Assembly: GCF_014650755.1 (NCBI RefSeq)
Contig: NZ_BMVO01000024.1
Coordinates: 40,900-104,899, forward strand
Length of the DNA stretch: 64,000 nucleotides
Direction: 5' to 3'
Source: Streptomyces chryseus
GTDB taxonomy: Bacteria > Actinomycetota > Actinomycetes > Streptomycetales > Streptomycetaceae
Shown here: positions 8,739 through 17,974 of the stretch, one piece after another
Layout of the letters: every line of letters begins with the position of its first letter
Numbering within the stretch: the stretch's first letter is position 1
The notes under the pieces: model-generated
What the model was told of the DNA's origin: nothing
What the model saw: only the letters and a program-made list of their open reading frames with translations
The model's database searches: none
Position numbers and translations under genes: made by a program

Positions 8739-10169
8739 TCAGGGCGGTCCTCCGGGGGCGAGAGCCGTCGGCGGCCGGAACTCACGGACGAACGTGCGGT
8801 GCCACCAGGCGCCGGTCGCCCGCAGTTCGCGCCAGGTGGTGAAGCGGTAGCGGTAGACACGGGCCCTGACATGGGTGGGCGGGGCATCGGGGAACGGATT
8901 GCCGCGCAGCAGTCGCAGCGTCGCCGGGTCTGCCGTCAGCAGACGTTCCAGGAACGGGTCGAACCAGGCGTACGCGTACGCGGGGGAGAGCGCCGCGAAC
9001 CACATCATCCAGTCGAGGCGCAGGTGGTACGGGGCGAACTGGCGCGGCAGCCGGCGCGGATCTCCCGGCTTCCCCTTGAACTCGTACGCCCGCCACACCG
9101 TGCCCCGGTGCACCACGGCTTCGTCCGTGCCCTCCACGACGATCTCCTGGCGGACCCGGCTGATGCTGCCGAAGGCGCCGTACGCGTTGACCAGGTGCAG
9201 GGGGTCGTACGAGCGGTTCATCGCCTGCCGGCGCGACAACAGGTTGCGCGCGGGCCGGTAGCTGAGCGCGAGCAGCAGCGCGGTGACGGCGAGGACGACC
9301 ACTTCGTACCAGAGCGGGGAGGCGGGCAGGGCGGGGGCGGTGACCCACGGGGAGAAGTCGACGGCCGAGAGCGCCAGGACGATCGTCAGCCAGTTCAGCC
9401 ACGCGAAGTTGCCGGAGAGCACCAGCCACAGCTGGGTCACGATCATCAGGCCGGCGGCGGCGGTCGCGACCGGCTGCGGCGTGAAGAGGAGCACGGGGAC
9501 GAGCAGTTGCGTCACATGGTTGGCCGCGGCCTCCACCCGGTGCAGCGGCTTCGGAAGGTGGTGGAAGAACCAGCTCAGCGGGCCCGGCATCGGCTGGGTC
9601 TCGTGGTGGAAGTCCAGGCAGGTGAGCTCGCGCCAGCAGCGGTCTCCGCGCAGCTTGATGAGCCCGGCGCCGAACTCCACCCGGAACAGCACCCACCGCA
9701 GCAGCCAGAGCACCAGCACGGGCGGGGCGGTGCGCTCGTTGCCGAGGAGGACCGCGAGGAAACCGGCCTCCAGGAGCAGGGACTCCCAGCCGAACGCGTA
9801 CCAGGTCTGCCCGACATTGACGATGGACAGGTACAGGGCCCAGAGGGCCGCCCACATCAGCATGGCGGTCCACAGCGGCAACCGGTCGGCGGCGCCCGCG
9901 ACCAGCGCCGCCGCGAGCAGGACGCCCGCCCACGCGCACGCGGCGAAGAAGCGGTCGCTGTAGTGGAGCCGGAAGAGGGTGGGCGACCGGCGCCACGGCA
10001 CCCGCCGCAGGTGTTCCGGCACCGGCAGGATGCCCCGGGAGCCGATGAGCGCCCGGAACTGGAGGGCCGCCGCGAGGAACGCGACCAGGTACACAGCGGC
10101 CAGGGCCCGCTGGAAAACCAGCCGGCCCAGCCAGTAGTCGGGCTCGGTGAACCATTCCATCACGGCCAT
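8739..10169 (-). CDS. Lipase maturation factor (LMF1)-like membrane protein
   Basis: 476 residues, start ATG 10169 (ATG 10160 is possible). Multiple membrane helices occupy roughly residues 15-290, followed by a soluble beta-rich C-terminal domain. Segments such as EFGAGLIKLRGD, CLDFHHETQPMP and the following WFFHHLPK are the hallmark region of the LMF1/LMF2 family. In animals LMF1 helps fold lipases in the ER; the bacterial homologues have no settled role. The neighbouring DUF1990 and YndJ genes are on the same strand and may form a transcription unit with it. Confidence 0.85.
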   Translation of the reverse strand: MAVMEWFTEPDYWLGRLVFQRALAAVYLVAFLAAALQFRALIGSRGILPVPEHLRRVPWRRSPTLFRLHYSDRFFAACAWAGVLLAAALVAGAADRLPLWTAMLMWAALWALYLSIVNVGQTWYAFGWESLLLEAGFLAVLLGNERTAPPVLVLWLLRWVLFRVEFGAGLIKLRGDRCWRELTCLDFHHETQPMPGPLSWFFHHLPKPLHRVEAAANHVTQLLVPVLLFTPQPVATAAAGLMIVTQLWLVLSGNFAWLNWLTIVLALSAVDFSPWVTAPALPASPLWYEVVVLAVTALLLALSYRPARNLLSRRQAMNRSYDPLHLVNAYGAFGSISRVRQEIVVEGTDEAVVHRGTVWRAYEFKGKPGDPRRLPRQFAPYHLRLDWMMWFAALSPAYAYAWFDPFLERLLTADPATLRLLRGNPFPDAPPTHVRARVYRYRFTTWRELRATGAWWHRTFVREFRPPTALAPGGPP

Positions 10170-10187
10170 TGTCGGTGGCCGGGCGCC

Positions 10188-10709
10188 TCAGCGGCGGCTC
10201 GACGCTCCGGTGGCGATCCGCCGCAGGGTCCTGCCGAGGTGCCGGGCGTACGCGTGCTGGCAGACGGGCACCAGGGGCCCGGCGAGCCGGGCGTACCAGG
10301 CGGCCGGCCGGCTGAAGGCGGTGACCGTGAACCACACCGTGCCGTCCTCATCCAGCTCCACGACGAACGACTCCTCGCCGCACTCGGGGTGCCCGGGGGT
10401 CGTCCCGTACGCGAAGCCGGTGCGGTCTTTCTCGTACGCCGTCCAGACCACGACGCACGGCGCCGCCACCCGCAGCGGTCCCGCGCCGATCGAGACCTCG
10501 ACGGCCACGCCCGGTTCGGCCCGGGCCGCGTCCGCCCGTACCCGCGCGCCCGAGGTCCGGTGCAGCCGCCAGGTCGTCACCGCCGCGCCCGCGGCCTCGA
10601 AGGCGGCGCGGCCCGTGCCCACCGCCGTGCGGTGGCGCAGGTGGTGGTAGCCGGCGGGCAGCGGGGTCTGCCGGGTGGCGCCGGTCTCGGGGTAGTTCAG
10701 CGTGCTCAT
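10188..10709 (-). CDS. DUF1990 family protein
   Basis: 173 residues. The start ATG at 10709 overlaps the upstream yndJ-like stop codon as ATGA, which indicates translational coupling. The central YGTTPGHPECGEESF segment is the DUF1990 signature; the fold is thought to be a START-like/lipocalin-like barrel. The function is unknown. DUF1990 and YndJ are commonly found fused or adjacent, which supports both calls. Confidence 0.85.
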   Translation of the reverse strand: MSTLNYPETGATRQTPLPAGYHHLRHRTAVGTGRAAFEAAGAAVTTWRLHRTSGARVRADAARAEPGVAVEVSIGAGPLRVAAPCVVVWTAYEKDRTGFAYGTTPGHPECGEESFVVELDEDGTVWFTVTAFSRPAAWYARLAGPLVPVCQHAYARHLGRTLRRIATGASSRR

Positions 10710-11527
10710 GCGGTGCTCTCCTCGAGTCGTCGCCAGGCCAGCACCGCGCACAGTGCGAAGCCGAGCGCGTTGCCCAGGCCGTGGGTGGCGGCCATCCAGG
10801 TCAGGTTGGGGTGGGGGAGGCCGGTCGCCTCGCCGAGCGCCCAGCTGAGCGCCAGCAGCATCGTGGCGACCAGGACGGCGGCCGAGACGGCGAGGAGGGT
10901 GCGGGTGGTCCGGTCCTGCCGCTCGTCGCGTACGTCCCGCCAGGTCACCAGTGCCACGGCCCACATGCCGGCGGTCAGGACGACCGCGCCCGCCAGCTCG
11001 GCCCAGTCGTCGACGAAGTATCCGACCAGGACCAGCAGTGTGCCGAGCGGCACGCTCAGGGCCGCGCAGCGCGCGGCGGGCCGGTCCGCGGACACCCGGC
11101 AGACCAGGCCCGCCACCAGCGCGGCGGCGAAGCCCGCGAAGTGGAAGTGCGGCACGGTGAGCGCCAGGATCCCCAGGTCGAAGCCGAAGAGCTCGTGCCC
11201 GGAGCGCTCGGCGACCAGCGCGAGGCCGGCGACGGACGGTGTGGCGAGCGCGGTGAGCACCGCGATCTCGGCCGGGGCGAGCGAGCGCGTGCGGGCCAGC
11301 CGCGCCGGGGCGTGCAGCGCCAGGGCGAGCGTCGCGGCGGCGTACACCGCCGCGAGCGCCGTCGCCGCCGGGCCGCGCGGGAGCCACAGGGCTACGGCCC
11401 CCGGCGCCGCGAGCAGCGGCCACCACCGGCGCAGTCGGCCCGGCCCGGGGGTGTCGACGAGGCGCAGGCCCAGGGGGACGATGACCAGCATGCCGAGCAT
11501 CACGATCAGGTTGACCAGCACGGACAC
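10706..11527 (-). CDS. YndJ-like integral membrane protein
   Basis: 273 residues, about eight hydrophobic helices. The LTVPHFHFAGF and ATHGLGNALGF segments match the YndJ family membrane domain; the final helix carries a short cytoplasmic tail. No biochemical role is established. First gene of an operon with DUF1990 and perhaps the LMF1-like gene. The promoter region carries two perfect 14-bp palindromes. Confidence 0.8.
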   Translation of the reverse strand: MSVLVNLIVMLGMLVIVPLGLRLVDTPGPGRLRRWWPLLAAPGAVALWLPRGPAATALAAVYAAATLALALHAPARLARTRSLAPAEIAVLTALATPSVAGLALVAERSGHELFGFDLGILALTVPHFHFAGFAAALVAGLVCRVSADRPAARCAALSVPLGTLLVLVGYFVDDWAELAGAVVLTAGMWAVALVTWRDVRDERQDRTTRTLLAVSAAVLVATMLLALSWALGEATGLPHPNLTWMAATHGLGNALGFALCAVLAWRRLEESTA

Positions 11528-11544
11528 GGCGAGACCCCCCAGAT

Positions 11545-11558
11545 TTGAACGTGTTCAA
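11545..11558. promoter_or_regulatory. Palindromic operator 1 of the yndJ operon
   Basis: TTGAACGTGTTCAA, a perfect palindrome immediately upstream of the yndJ-like start. Sequence style is that of TetR-family operators. Its partner lies 43 bp away, about four helical turns. Confidence 0.7.
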
Positions 11559-11587
11559 CTCTTCTTGGGGTGACCATACGGCGAATC

Positions 11588-11601
11588 TTGAACGCGTTCA
11601 A
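11588..11601. promoter_or_regulatory. Palindromic operator 2 of the yndJ operon
   Basis: TTGAACGCGTTCAA, a perfect palindrome differing from operator 1 at one base. It lies between yndJ and the divergent phosphatase gene, so it could act on both promoters. No TetR gene is present nearby. Confidence 0.7.
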
Positions 11602-11674
11602 GTCGCTGTTCCCGGGTACGCCCGTGCCGGCCGCCCCGCATGCGCCCGCCCGCTACCGCGCCTAGCGTGAGTCC

Positions 11675-13768
11675 ATGGACGCGGGCACAGGGGGCGGCGA
11701 GGCGGCGGAGTACTGCCGCTGCTGGGAGCGGAAAGGTGGCGTGGCCTGCGGCTTCTTCGAGGCGTACGGGTCGGTCCTCGGCCTGGGGGGCTTCGACTGG
11801 GACCTCGACAGCGGCCTCATGCGCATGGACGATTCCGCTCTCGCCGTCTTCGACATGCCCCCCGAGGAGTACACCGGTCGCCCGGAGAGCCTCGGCGTAC
11901 GCGTGCCGCCTGACGAGGGCGCCCGGCTCGACGCCCTCGTCTCCCAGGCGCTGAAGAACGGCAGCGTCACGTACGGCGCCTACTTCCGCATCCGCTGCCG
12001 CGACGGGACGCTGCGCTGGACCCACACGCAGGGCGCCGTGCGGCGCGACGCCACCGGCCGGCCCCGGCGCATCATCGGCATCGTCCGCGACGCCACCCAG
12101 GAGCTCGCCGACTCGACCGACCGGCTGGAGCACGACGCGGAGCGGCGGCGCAGGACCAGCGTCGTCCAGGGCACCACGGCCGCGCTCGCCCACGCGCGCA
12201 CCGTGGAGGACGTCATCGACGTACTCAACGACTCCCAGGGCCTGGAGAACCTCGGGGCCCACAGCCTGGTGATGGGCCTGGTCGAGGCGGGCCGCATCCA
12301 TCTCGTCGCCGACGGCCCGGACGGCTCCTTCATGCCCGGAACCCGCTACACCCGCATCGACGAGCAGTACCCGATGAGCGAGGTGGTCCGCACCCTCGCG
12401 CCCCGCTTCATCGAGTCGCCGGAGGACTTCGCCGCCTCCTACCCGGGGCTGTGGCAGCACATCAAGAGCCTCGGCATCACCTCCGCGGCCTATCTGCCGC
12501 TGATCGCCCAGGCCCGGCCGGTCGGCGCGCTCGGTCTGCTCTACGGAGACCGGATCGGATTCACCTCCGACGAGCGCAACGTCCTGATCGCCCTGGGCAG
12601 CAGCATCGCGCAGAGCCTCCAGCGGGCCATGCTCTTCGAGCAGGACAAGGACCTGGCCGAGGGTCTCCAGCAGGCCATGCTGCCGCGCCGCATTCCCTCC
12701 GTCCCCGGCGCGCAGATCGCCGTCCGCTACCGCTCCGCCCGGCTCGGCCGCGACATCGGCGGCGACTGGTACGACGTCATCCCGCTGCCGGGCGGACGCG
12801 TCGGCGCGGTCATCGGCGACGTACAGGGCCATGACACGCACGCCGCCGCCGTCATGGGGCAGCTGCGCATCGTGCTGCGCGCGTACGCCGCCGAGGGGCA
12901 CACGCCGGCGACCGTGATGGCCCGGGCATCCGTCTTCCTGCACGAGCTGGACACCGACCGCTTCGCCACCTGTACGTACGCCGAGACCGACCTGACCACC
13001 GGAGTCGTCCAGCTCGTGCGGGCCGGGCACATCGATCCGCTCGTGCGCGACATCGACGGCACCTGCCGCAGGCTGCCCGCGCCCGGCGGGCTGCCGCTCG
13101 GCCTCTCGGCGGAGTTCGGTCAGCTCGAGTACCCGGTCTCGACCGTCGAGCTCGACCCCGGCCAGACCCTGGTGCTGTACACCGACGGACTCGTGGAGCT
13201 GCCGGGCGCGGACCTCGACGACGGGATGCAGATGCTCTCCGAGCTCGTCCACAACGGGCCCCCGGACCTCCAGCGGCTGGCCGACACGCTCTGCGAAGTG
13301 GTCGACGAGCGGGGCGGCGAGGACGACGTGGCGCTGCTGCTCCTGCGCCGCAAGAGCGCCGACGCGCCGCAGACGGGCGGCCGGCTCCGGCAGCACGTCG
13401 CGCAGAACGACCCCGAAGCGCTGCGTTCGGCCCGGCACATGGTCCGCGCCGCCGTACGGGCCTGGGGGGCGCGCGAGCGGGCCGACGAGATCGAGCTGGC
13501 CGCCGACGAGCTGATGACCAACGCGCTGATGCACACCGACGGCGGGGCCATCATCACCGCCCGGGTCCTGACGGGAGCGCAGCGCAGACTGCGGATCGAC
13601 GTCGAGGACCGCTCCAGCGCGCTGCCGCGCCGCCGCGAGGCCGGGGAGTCGGGTGTGTCGGGGCGGGGGCTGATGCTGGTCGACCGGCTGGCGGACGTGT
13701 GGGGCGTGGAGTCGCGGGGCAGCGGCAAGTGCGTCTGGTGCGAGTTCGCCGTGCCCTCCCGGGAATGA
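11675..13768 (+). CDS. SpoIIE-type serine phosphatase with PAS, GAF and anti-sigma kinase domains
   Basis: 697 residues. Order: PAS fold (about 30-140, GFDWDLDSG start), GAF domain (about 165-320), PP2C/SpoIIE phosphatase (about 325-545; GRDIGGDWYD and IGDVQGHD metal-binding Asp residues, and DGLVE), and a C-terminal HATPase_c of the RsbW type (about 565-695; ELMTNALMHTDG as the N-box). Such proteins sense signals through PAS/GAF and switch anti-sigma-factor antagonists by dephosphorylation while the ATPase domain can phosphorylate them. No antagonist or sigma gene is adjacent, so the partner is encoded elsewhere. Cysteines near the N-terminus (CRCWERKGGVAC) are unusual and could bind a metal. 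Confidence 0.9.
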   Translation: MDAGTGGGEAAEYCRCWERKGGVACGFFEAYGSVLGLGGFDWDLDSGLMRMDDSALAVFDMPPEEYTGRPESLGVRVPPDEGARLDALVSQALKNGSVTYGAYFRIRCRDGTLRWTHTQGAVRRDATGRPRRIIGIVRDATQELADSTDRLEHDAERRRRTSVVQGTTAALAHARTVEDVIDVLNDSQGLENLGAHSLVMGLVEAGRIHLVADGPDGSFMPGTRYTRIDEQYPMSEVVRTLAPRFIESPEDFAASYPGLWQHIKSLGITSAAYLPLIAQARPVGALGLLYGDRIGFTSDERNVLIALGSSIAQSLQRAMLFEQDKDLAEGLQQAMLPRRIPSVPGAQIAVRYRSARLGRDIGGDWYDVIPLPGGRVGAVIGDVQGHDTHAAAVMGQLRIVLRAYAAEGHTPATVMARASVFLHELDTDRFATCTYAETDLTTGVVQLVRAGHIDPLVRDIDGTCRRLPAPGGLPLGLSAEFGQLEYPVSTVELDPGQTLVLYTDGLVELPGADLDDGMQMLSELVHNGPPDLQRLADTLCEVVDERGGEDDVALLLLRRKSADAPQTGGRLRQHVAQNDPEALRSARHMVRAAVRAWGARERADEIELAADELMTNALMHTDGGAIITARVLTGAQRRLRIDVEDRSSALPRRREAGESGVSGRGLMLVDRLADVWGVESRGSGKCVWCEFAVPSRE

Positions 13769-13781
13769 CCACTCCTGACCG

Positions 13782-13799
13782 TACCGTTCAGTAACGGTA
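13782..13799. promoter_or_regulatory. Palindrome upstream of the acyltransferase gene
   Basis: Two 7-base arms (TACCGTT and AACGGTA) separated by CAGT, between the phosphatase stop and the acyltransferase start. Could be a repressor operator or the tail of a weak terminator for the upstream gene; a regulatory site is favoured because the GC-poor arms are unlike the strong hairpins elsewhere here. Confidence 0.45.
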
Positions 13800-13883
13800 T
13801 GTGCCCTGTTCGTACTTGACCGTAACCGACCGGCCGGGATTGACTGCGGCTCTGCACCGGCCTCCGAACGACGTGAGGGCTCC

Positions 13884-15218
13884 TTGAGCACCGAGCTTCT
13901 GGCACCTCTTGATCTGGCCTTCTGGCACCTCGAATCCACCGAACACCCCATGCACCTCGGCGCGCTCGCCTTCTTCGGGGGACAGTCCGACGGCGATCGC
14001 GTCGCGCAGCTGCTCGCCGAGCGGGCCGCAGCGATCCCCCGGCTGGGCATGCGCGTACGGACCGTCCTGCTGCCGGTCGGCGGGGCGGCCTGGTCCACGG
14101 CCAAGGACTTCGACGTACGCCGCCACGTCCGGCGGATCAGACTGCCCGAGAGCGACTTCGAGGCGCACGCCGCCGAGATCGCCGGCGCGCTGATGGAACA
14201 GCCGCTCGAACGGGGCCTTCCGCCGTGGGAGATGTACGTCCTGACCGCCGCCGACACCGGCACGTTCGCCGTGCTCGTCAAGCTGCACCACGCCCTCGCC
14301 GACGGCATGCGCGCCGTCGCCATCGGGGCGGGCATCTTCGACCAGATCGCGGGCGCGAGCACCGCCGGCGCCCGCACGGAGCGCAGGGTGCCGCCCCGGT
14401 CCTGGCTGCCCGGCCCGCACCAGGTCGTCGGCTTCGCCCGCGACCGCATCGAGGAGGTCGGCCGGGCCGTCGGCATCGGCGCCTCCGTCATGCGGGCCAG
14501 CCGCTTCGACCCGTGGGGAGCGAGCGCCTTCGCGGCCGGGTCCAGCGGGACGCGGCGGCTCGGCACCGCCGTGCTCGGGCTCGACGACGTGCTGAGGATC
14601 CGCAGGGCGGCGGGCGGCACCGCGAACGACGTGCTGCTGGCCGTCGTCGCCGGCGCGCTGCGCCGCTGGATGCTGGAGCGCGGCGAACCCCTGCCCGGCG
14701 CCGACCCGCGCGCCCTGGTGCCGGTCTCACGGCGCCGCCCCGGCCGCGCCGCGGCCTCCGGCAACAAACTGTCGGCGTACCTCGTCGGCCTGCCCGTCTC
14801 CGAGGCCGACCCCTGGACCCGGCTCACGGCGGTGTGCCGGACCATGGACCGCAACAAGGCCGAAGGGCCGGGACGCGGCGCGGGCGCGGTCGCCGTACTG
14901 GCCGACCACCTCCCGCCGCTCGCCCACCGCCTCGGCGCGCCGCTCGCCGGCAGCGCGGCGCGGATGCTCTTCGACGTACTCGTCACGAGCGTGCCGCTGC
15001 CCCGCTCCACCCTCTCGCTGGGTGGCAGCCCGCTGCGCGCGGTCTACCCGATGGCGCCCCTGGCCCGGGGCCAGTCCCTGGCCGTCGCGCTGACGACGTA
15101 CGGCGGCCGGGTGCACGCCGGCCTGGTCGCCGACGCCAAGGCGGTTCCCGACCTCGACCGGCTGACCGCGGGCCTGACCGACGAGCTGGCGGCCCTGCTG
15201 CGGGCCGCCACCGGCTGA
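13884..15218 (+). CDS. Wax ester synthase/diacylglycerol acyltransferase (WS/DGAT)
   Basis: 444 residues from a TTG start after GAGGGCTCC. The catalytic HHxxxDG motif is intact at His135-His136-x3-Asp140-Gly141, and the N-terminal PLDLAFWHLE matches the family opening. Members transfer acyl groups from acyl-CoA to diacylglycerol or alcohols, making storage lipid droplets, which streptomycetes accumulate. The glycosylase gene follows 14 bp downstream on the same strand. Confidence 0.9.
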   Translation: MSTELLAPLDLAFWHLESTEHPMHLGALAFFGGQSDGDRVAQLLAERAAAIPRLGMRVRTVLLPVGGAAWSTAKDFDVRRHVRRIRLPESDFEAHAAEIAGALMEQPLERGLPPWEMYVLTAADTGTFAVLVKLHHALADGMRAVAIGAGIFDQIAGASTAGARTERRVPPRSWLPGPHQVVGFARDRIEEVGRAVGIGASVMRASRFDPWGASAFAAGSSGTRRLGTAVLGLDDVLRIRRAAGGTANDVLLAVVAGALRRWMLERGEPLPGADPRALVPVSRRRPGRAAASGNKLSAYLVGLPVSEADPWTRLTAVCRTMDRNKAEGPGRGAGAVAVLADHLPPLAHRLGAPLAGSAARMLFDVLVTSVPLPRSTLSLGGSPLRAVYPMAPLARGQSLAVALTTYGGRVHAGLVADAKAVPDLDRLTAGLTDELAALLRAATG

Positions 15219-15232
15219 GGCACGCTGGGAAC

Positions 15233-16093
15233 ATGCCTGAGCTGCCGGAAGTCGAAGCGCTGCGCGAGTTCCTCGACGAGCACCTGGTGGGCCGGGAGAT
15301 CGCGCGGGTCGTCCCGGTCGCCGTCAGCGTGCTCAAGACGTACGACCCGCCGCCCTCCGCGCTGGAGGGCGCGGCGGTCACCTCCGTCGGCCGGCACGGC
15401 AAGTTCCTCGACATCGGCGCGGGCGGGGTGCACCTGGTGACCCACCTCGCCCGGGCGGGCTGGCTGCGCTGGAAGGACGAGCTGCCGGCCGAGCCGCCCC
15501 GCCCCGGCAAGGGGCCGCTCGCGCTGCGGGTGGCGCTGGCGGACGGCGCGGGGTTCGACCTCACGGAAGCCGGCACGAAGAAGAGCCTCGCCGTGTACGT
15601 CGTGCGCGATCCCGCCGACGTGCCGGGCGTCGCACGGCTCGGCCCCGATCCGCTCGCCGACGGCTTCGGCCGCGACCGGTTCGCGGAGCTGCTGCGGGGT
15701 GAACGGCGGCAGCTCAAGGGCGCCCTGCGCGACCAGAGCCTGATCGCCGGCATCGGCAACGCGTACAGCGACGAGATCCTGCACGCGGCGAGGATGTCGC
15801 CCTTCAAGCCGGTCGCGCACCTCACCGACGACGAGATCACGGCCTTGTACGAGGCGACGCGCGCCACCCTCGCCGAGGCCGTCGCACGCTCGCGGGGTGT
15901 GGCGGCGGGCCGGCTGAAGGCGGAGAAGAAGAGCGGGCTCAGGGTCCACGGCCGGGCCGGGGAAGCGTGTCCGGTCTGCGGCGACACCATCCGGGAGGTG
16001 TCGTTCAGCGACTCGTCGTTGCAGTACTGCCCGACCTGCCAGACCGGTGGCAAGCCCCTCGCCGACCGCCGGCTGTCGCGACTGCTGAAGTGA
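15233..16093 (+). CDS. Fpg/Nei-family DNA glycosylase
   Basis: 286 residues. Starts MPELPEVEAL with the catalytic Pro2-Glu3 pair, and contains the helix-two-turn-helix (LRDQSLIAGIGNAYSDEIL) and a C-terminal zinc finger CPVC...CPTC that contacts DNA. The protein removes oxidised bases and nicks the strand by beta/delta elimination. It resembles the actinobacterial second Fpg/Nei paralogue more than housekeeping MutM, from the VLKTYDPPPSAL segment; this is a weak distinction by eye. Confidence 0.9.
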   Translation: MPELPEVEALREFLDEHLVGREIARVVPVAVSVLKTYDPPPSALEGAAVTSVGRHGKFLDIGAGGVHLVTHLARAGWLRWKDELPAEPPRPGKGPLALRVALADGAGFDLTEAGTKKSLAVYVVRDPADVPGVARLGPDPLADGFGRDRFAELLRGERRQLKGALRDQSLIAGIGNAYSDEILHAARMSPFKPVAHLTDDEITALYEATRATLAEAVARSRGVAAGRLKAEKKSGLRVHGRAGEACPVCGDTIREVSFSDSSLQYCPTCQTGGKPLADRRLSRLLK

Positions 16094-16102
16094 CCTCGGG
16101 CC

Positions 16103-16798
16103 CTACGCCCCGATCGTGACCAGGCGCCTGCCGTCCAGCGTGCGGACCTCGAAGCGGTCGATCTCCGTCCCGCGCAGGGACGCGCCGCCCTCCGTGCGCA
16201 GCGGTTCCTCGTGGCCCTCGACGCCCGGCATGCCGTAACCACCGTCCGGCACCGCCCACGTGGTCACCGTCTGCTCCTCGCCGTCCTTGCCCACGGCGAT
16301 CAGTTCGCAGGTCAGCGGACCCGCGACGCGGGCCAGTTCGAGCCCGACCGCCGCCCCCCAGCCCCGCTCCCGCAGCGCGACCGCCGCCCGGACGCCGGAG
16401 ACCGGGTCGGTGGCGGCGTACTGCCGCACCGGCCCGTCGCCGTCGTCACCCGCGCGCGCCTGGAGGCCCAGCGCCGCCACCGGACCGGCGATGATCAGCG
16501 CCGCCGCCGCGGCGACGAGCCGAAGACGGCGCCTGCCCCGGCGCCGGCGGCCCGCCTCGACCGTGTCCAGCAGCCGGTCCAGCAGCCCCTCGGTGGGACG
16601 CTCCACCAGCGGCACCGGGGCGCCGGCGCCGGGAGGGGCGTACGCGGCCAGCGTCGACTCGAGTCCGGCGAACTCGCTCAGGCGCACGGCGCACGTCGCG
16701 CAGTCGGCCAGATGTTCCTCGAAGCGGAACGCGTCCGCTGGATCGAGGACGCCGAGCGCGTACGCGCCGACGTCACGATGCCGCTGGTTCGGACTCAT
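16103..16798 (-). CDS. Zinc-type anti-sigma factor, single-pass membrane
   Basis: 231 residues from ATG 16798 (AGGAATTG upstream). The N-terminal ZAS domain carries H-x3-C-x2-C (HLADCATC, residues 31-38), a membrane helix lies at about 90-112 after a run of arginines, and the extracytoplasmic domain ends in a RskA-like beta region. Anti-sigma factors of this type bind an ECF sigma at the membrane and are usually cotranscribed with it. Here no sigma gene is adjacent; the nearest ECF gene is 5.6 kb away at 22376-22918. Confidence 0.85.
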   Translation of the reverse strand: MSPNQRHRDVGAYALGVLDPADAFRFEEHLADCATCAVRLSEFAGLESTLAAYAPPGAGAPVPLVERPTEGLLDRLLDTVEAGRRRRGRRRLRLVAAAAALIIAGPVAALGLQARAGDDGDGPVRQYAATDPVSGVRAAVALRERGWGAAVGLELARVAGPLTCELIAVGKDGEEQTVTTWAVPDGGYGMPGVEGHEEPLRTEGGASLRGTEIDRFEVRTLDGRRLVTIGA

Positions 16799-17039
16799 GG
16801 GGCAATTCCTAGGGGGCTCGCGTTGCTCGTGGGGTAACCGAACGGTCATCCTGAGGTACGGAAACCAGGCGGTTTCTGCTCACGCGCGGGGCCGATCCGC
16901 CCGCATTTCTCCGGGGCCGGCGGCCGCCGCGGGTTCCGGGCGCTCCGCGCACGAAGAGCGGGCGCCAGGAACCCGCCGTCCGCCCCCCAGCGCACGGCCC
17001 GTATGTCCAGCTCACCCGGCTGCTCCTACACTCCCCACC

Positions 17040-17816
17040 ATGTTGCGCGCACTGGCTGTCGACGACGAACGACCGGCTCTGGAGGAGCTCCTCTACCTGC
17101 TGCGCGCCGACCCCCGGGTCCGCAGCGCCGAAGGGGCCACCGACGCCACCGAGACCCTGCGCCGGATCAACCGCGCGCTCGACGCGGGCCCGGACGGCGA
17201 CGACGCCATCGACGTCGTCTTCCTCGACATCCACATGGCCGGACTCACCGGCCTCGACATCGCGCGACTCCTCGCCGGGTTCGCCCGCCCGCCGCTCATC
17301 GTGTTCGTCACCGCCCACGAGGGGTTCGCGGTCCAGGCGTTCGACCTCAAGGCCGTCGACTACGTGCTCAAGCCGGTACGCCGGGAACGCCTCGCCGAAG
17401 CCGTACGCCGCGTCTGCGACCAGGTCGAGGCGAGCCCCGCCCCGGCGGCCGCGGCCCCGCCCGCCGTCGCGCAGCAGAGCGCCGCCGACCAGATCGCCGT
17501 GGAACTGGGCGGCGTCACGCGCTTCGTCCCGATCGACGACATCGCGTACGTCGAGGCGCAGGGCGACTACGCCCGCCTCCACACGCGCGCCGGCAGCCAC
17601 CTCGTCCGCATCCCGCTGTCCACGCTGGAGGAGCGCTGGGCCGCTCGCGGCTTCGTCCGCATCCACCGGCGCCACCTCGTCGCCCTCGGCCGCATCGACG
17701 AACTGCGGCTGGACGCGGGCGCGACCACCGTGCGCGTGGGCGACGCCGAGCTCGCGGTGAGCCGCCGCCACGCGCGCGAGCTGCGCGACCTCCTCATGCG
17801 CCGCGCCCACGGCTGA
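17040..17816 (+). CDS. LytTR-family response regulator
   Basis: 258 residues. Receiver domain with phosphoacceptor Asp63 (VVFLDIHMAGL), the conserved Thr of VTAHEGF and the Lys of VLKPVR; a low-complexity Ala/Pro linker; and a LytTR DNA-binding domain (about 160-255). The likely partner is the LytS-type kinase at 20435-21676, separated by a small gene, a DUF485 gene and an ActP-like symporter on the same strand. The combination resembles carboxylate-uptake control modules (acetate or pyruvate). Confidence 0.9.
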   Translation: MLRALAVDDERPALEELLYLLRADPRVRSAEGATDATETLRRINRALDAGPDGDDAIDVVFLDIHMAGLTGLDIARLLAGFARPPLIVFVTAHEGFAVQAFDLKAVDYVLKPVRRERLAEAVRRVCDQVEASPAPAAAAPPAVAQQSAADQIAVELGGVTRFVPIDDIAYVEAQGDYARLHTRAGSHLVRIPLSTLEERWAARGFVRIHRRHLVALGRIDELRLDAGATTVRVGDAELAVSRRHARELRDLLMRRAHG

Positions 17817-17974
17817 CCCCGCCGCGCGGCGGCCCGCCCCCCCGACCGCCGGCCCTCCCCGGGCCGCCGTTCACCGCCGTACACCCGCCGCTCGCCGCAC
17901 CCGGCCGGCCAACGGGCCGCACGGTCCCCGCTCGCCGCCTACGCTCGGTCGGGCCACCGTCACGAGGAGACCGG

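Noticed and set aside
8721..11573. Plus-strand open frame of 950 codons
   Set aside because: Antisense to the LMF1-like, DUF1990 and YndJ genes; composition is that of a shadow frame without domains.
11555..15010. Minus-strand open frame of 1151 codons
   Set aside because: Antisense to the SpoIIE-like and WS/DGAT genes, which have intact catalytic motifs; long antisense frames are normal at this GC content.
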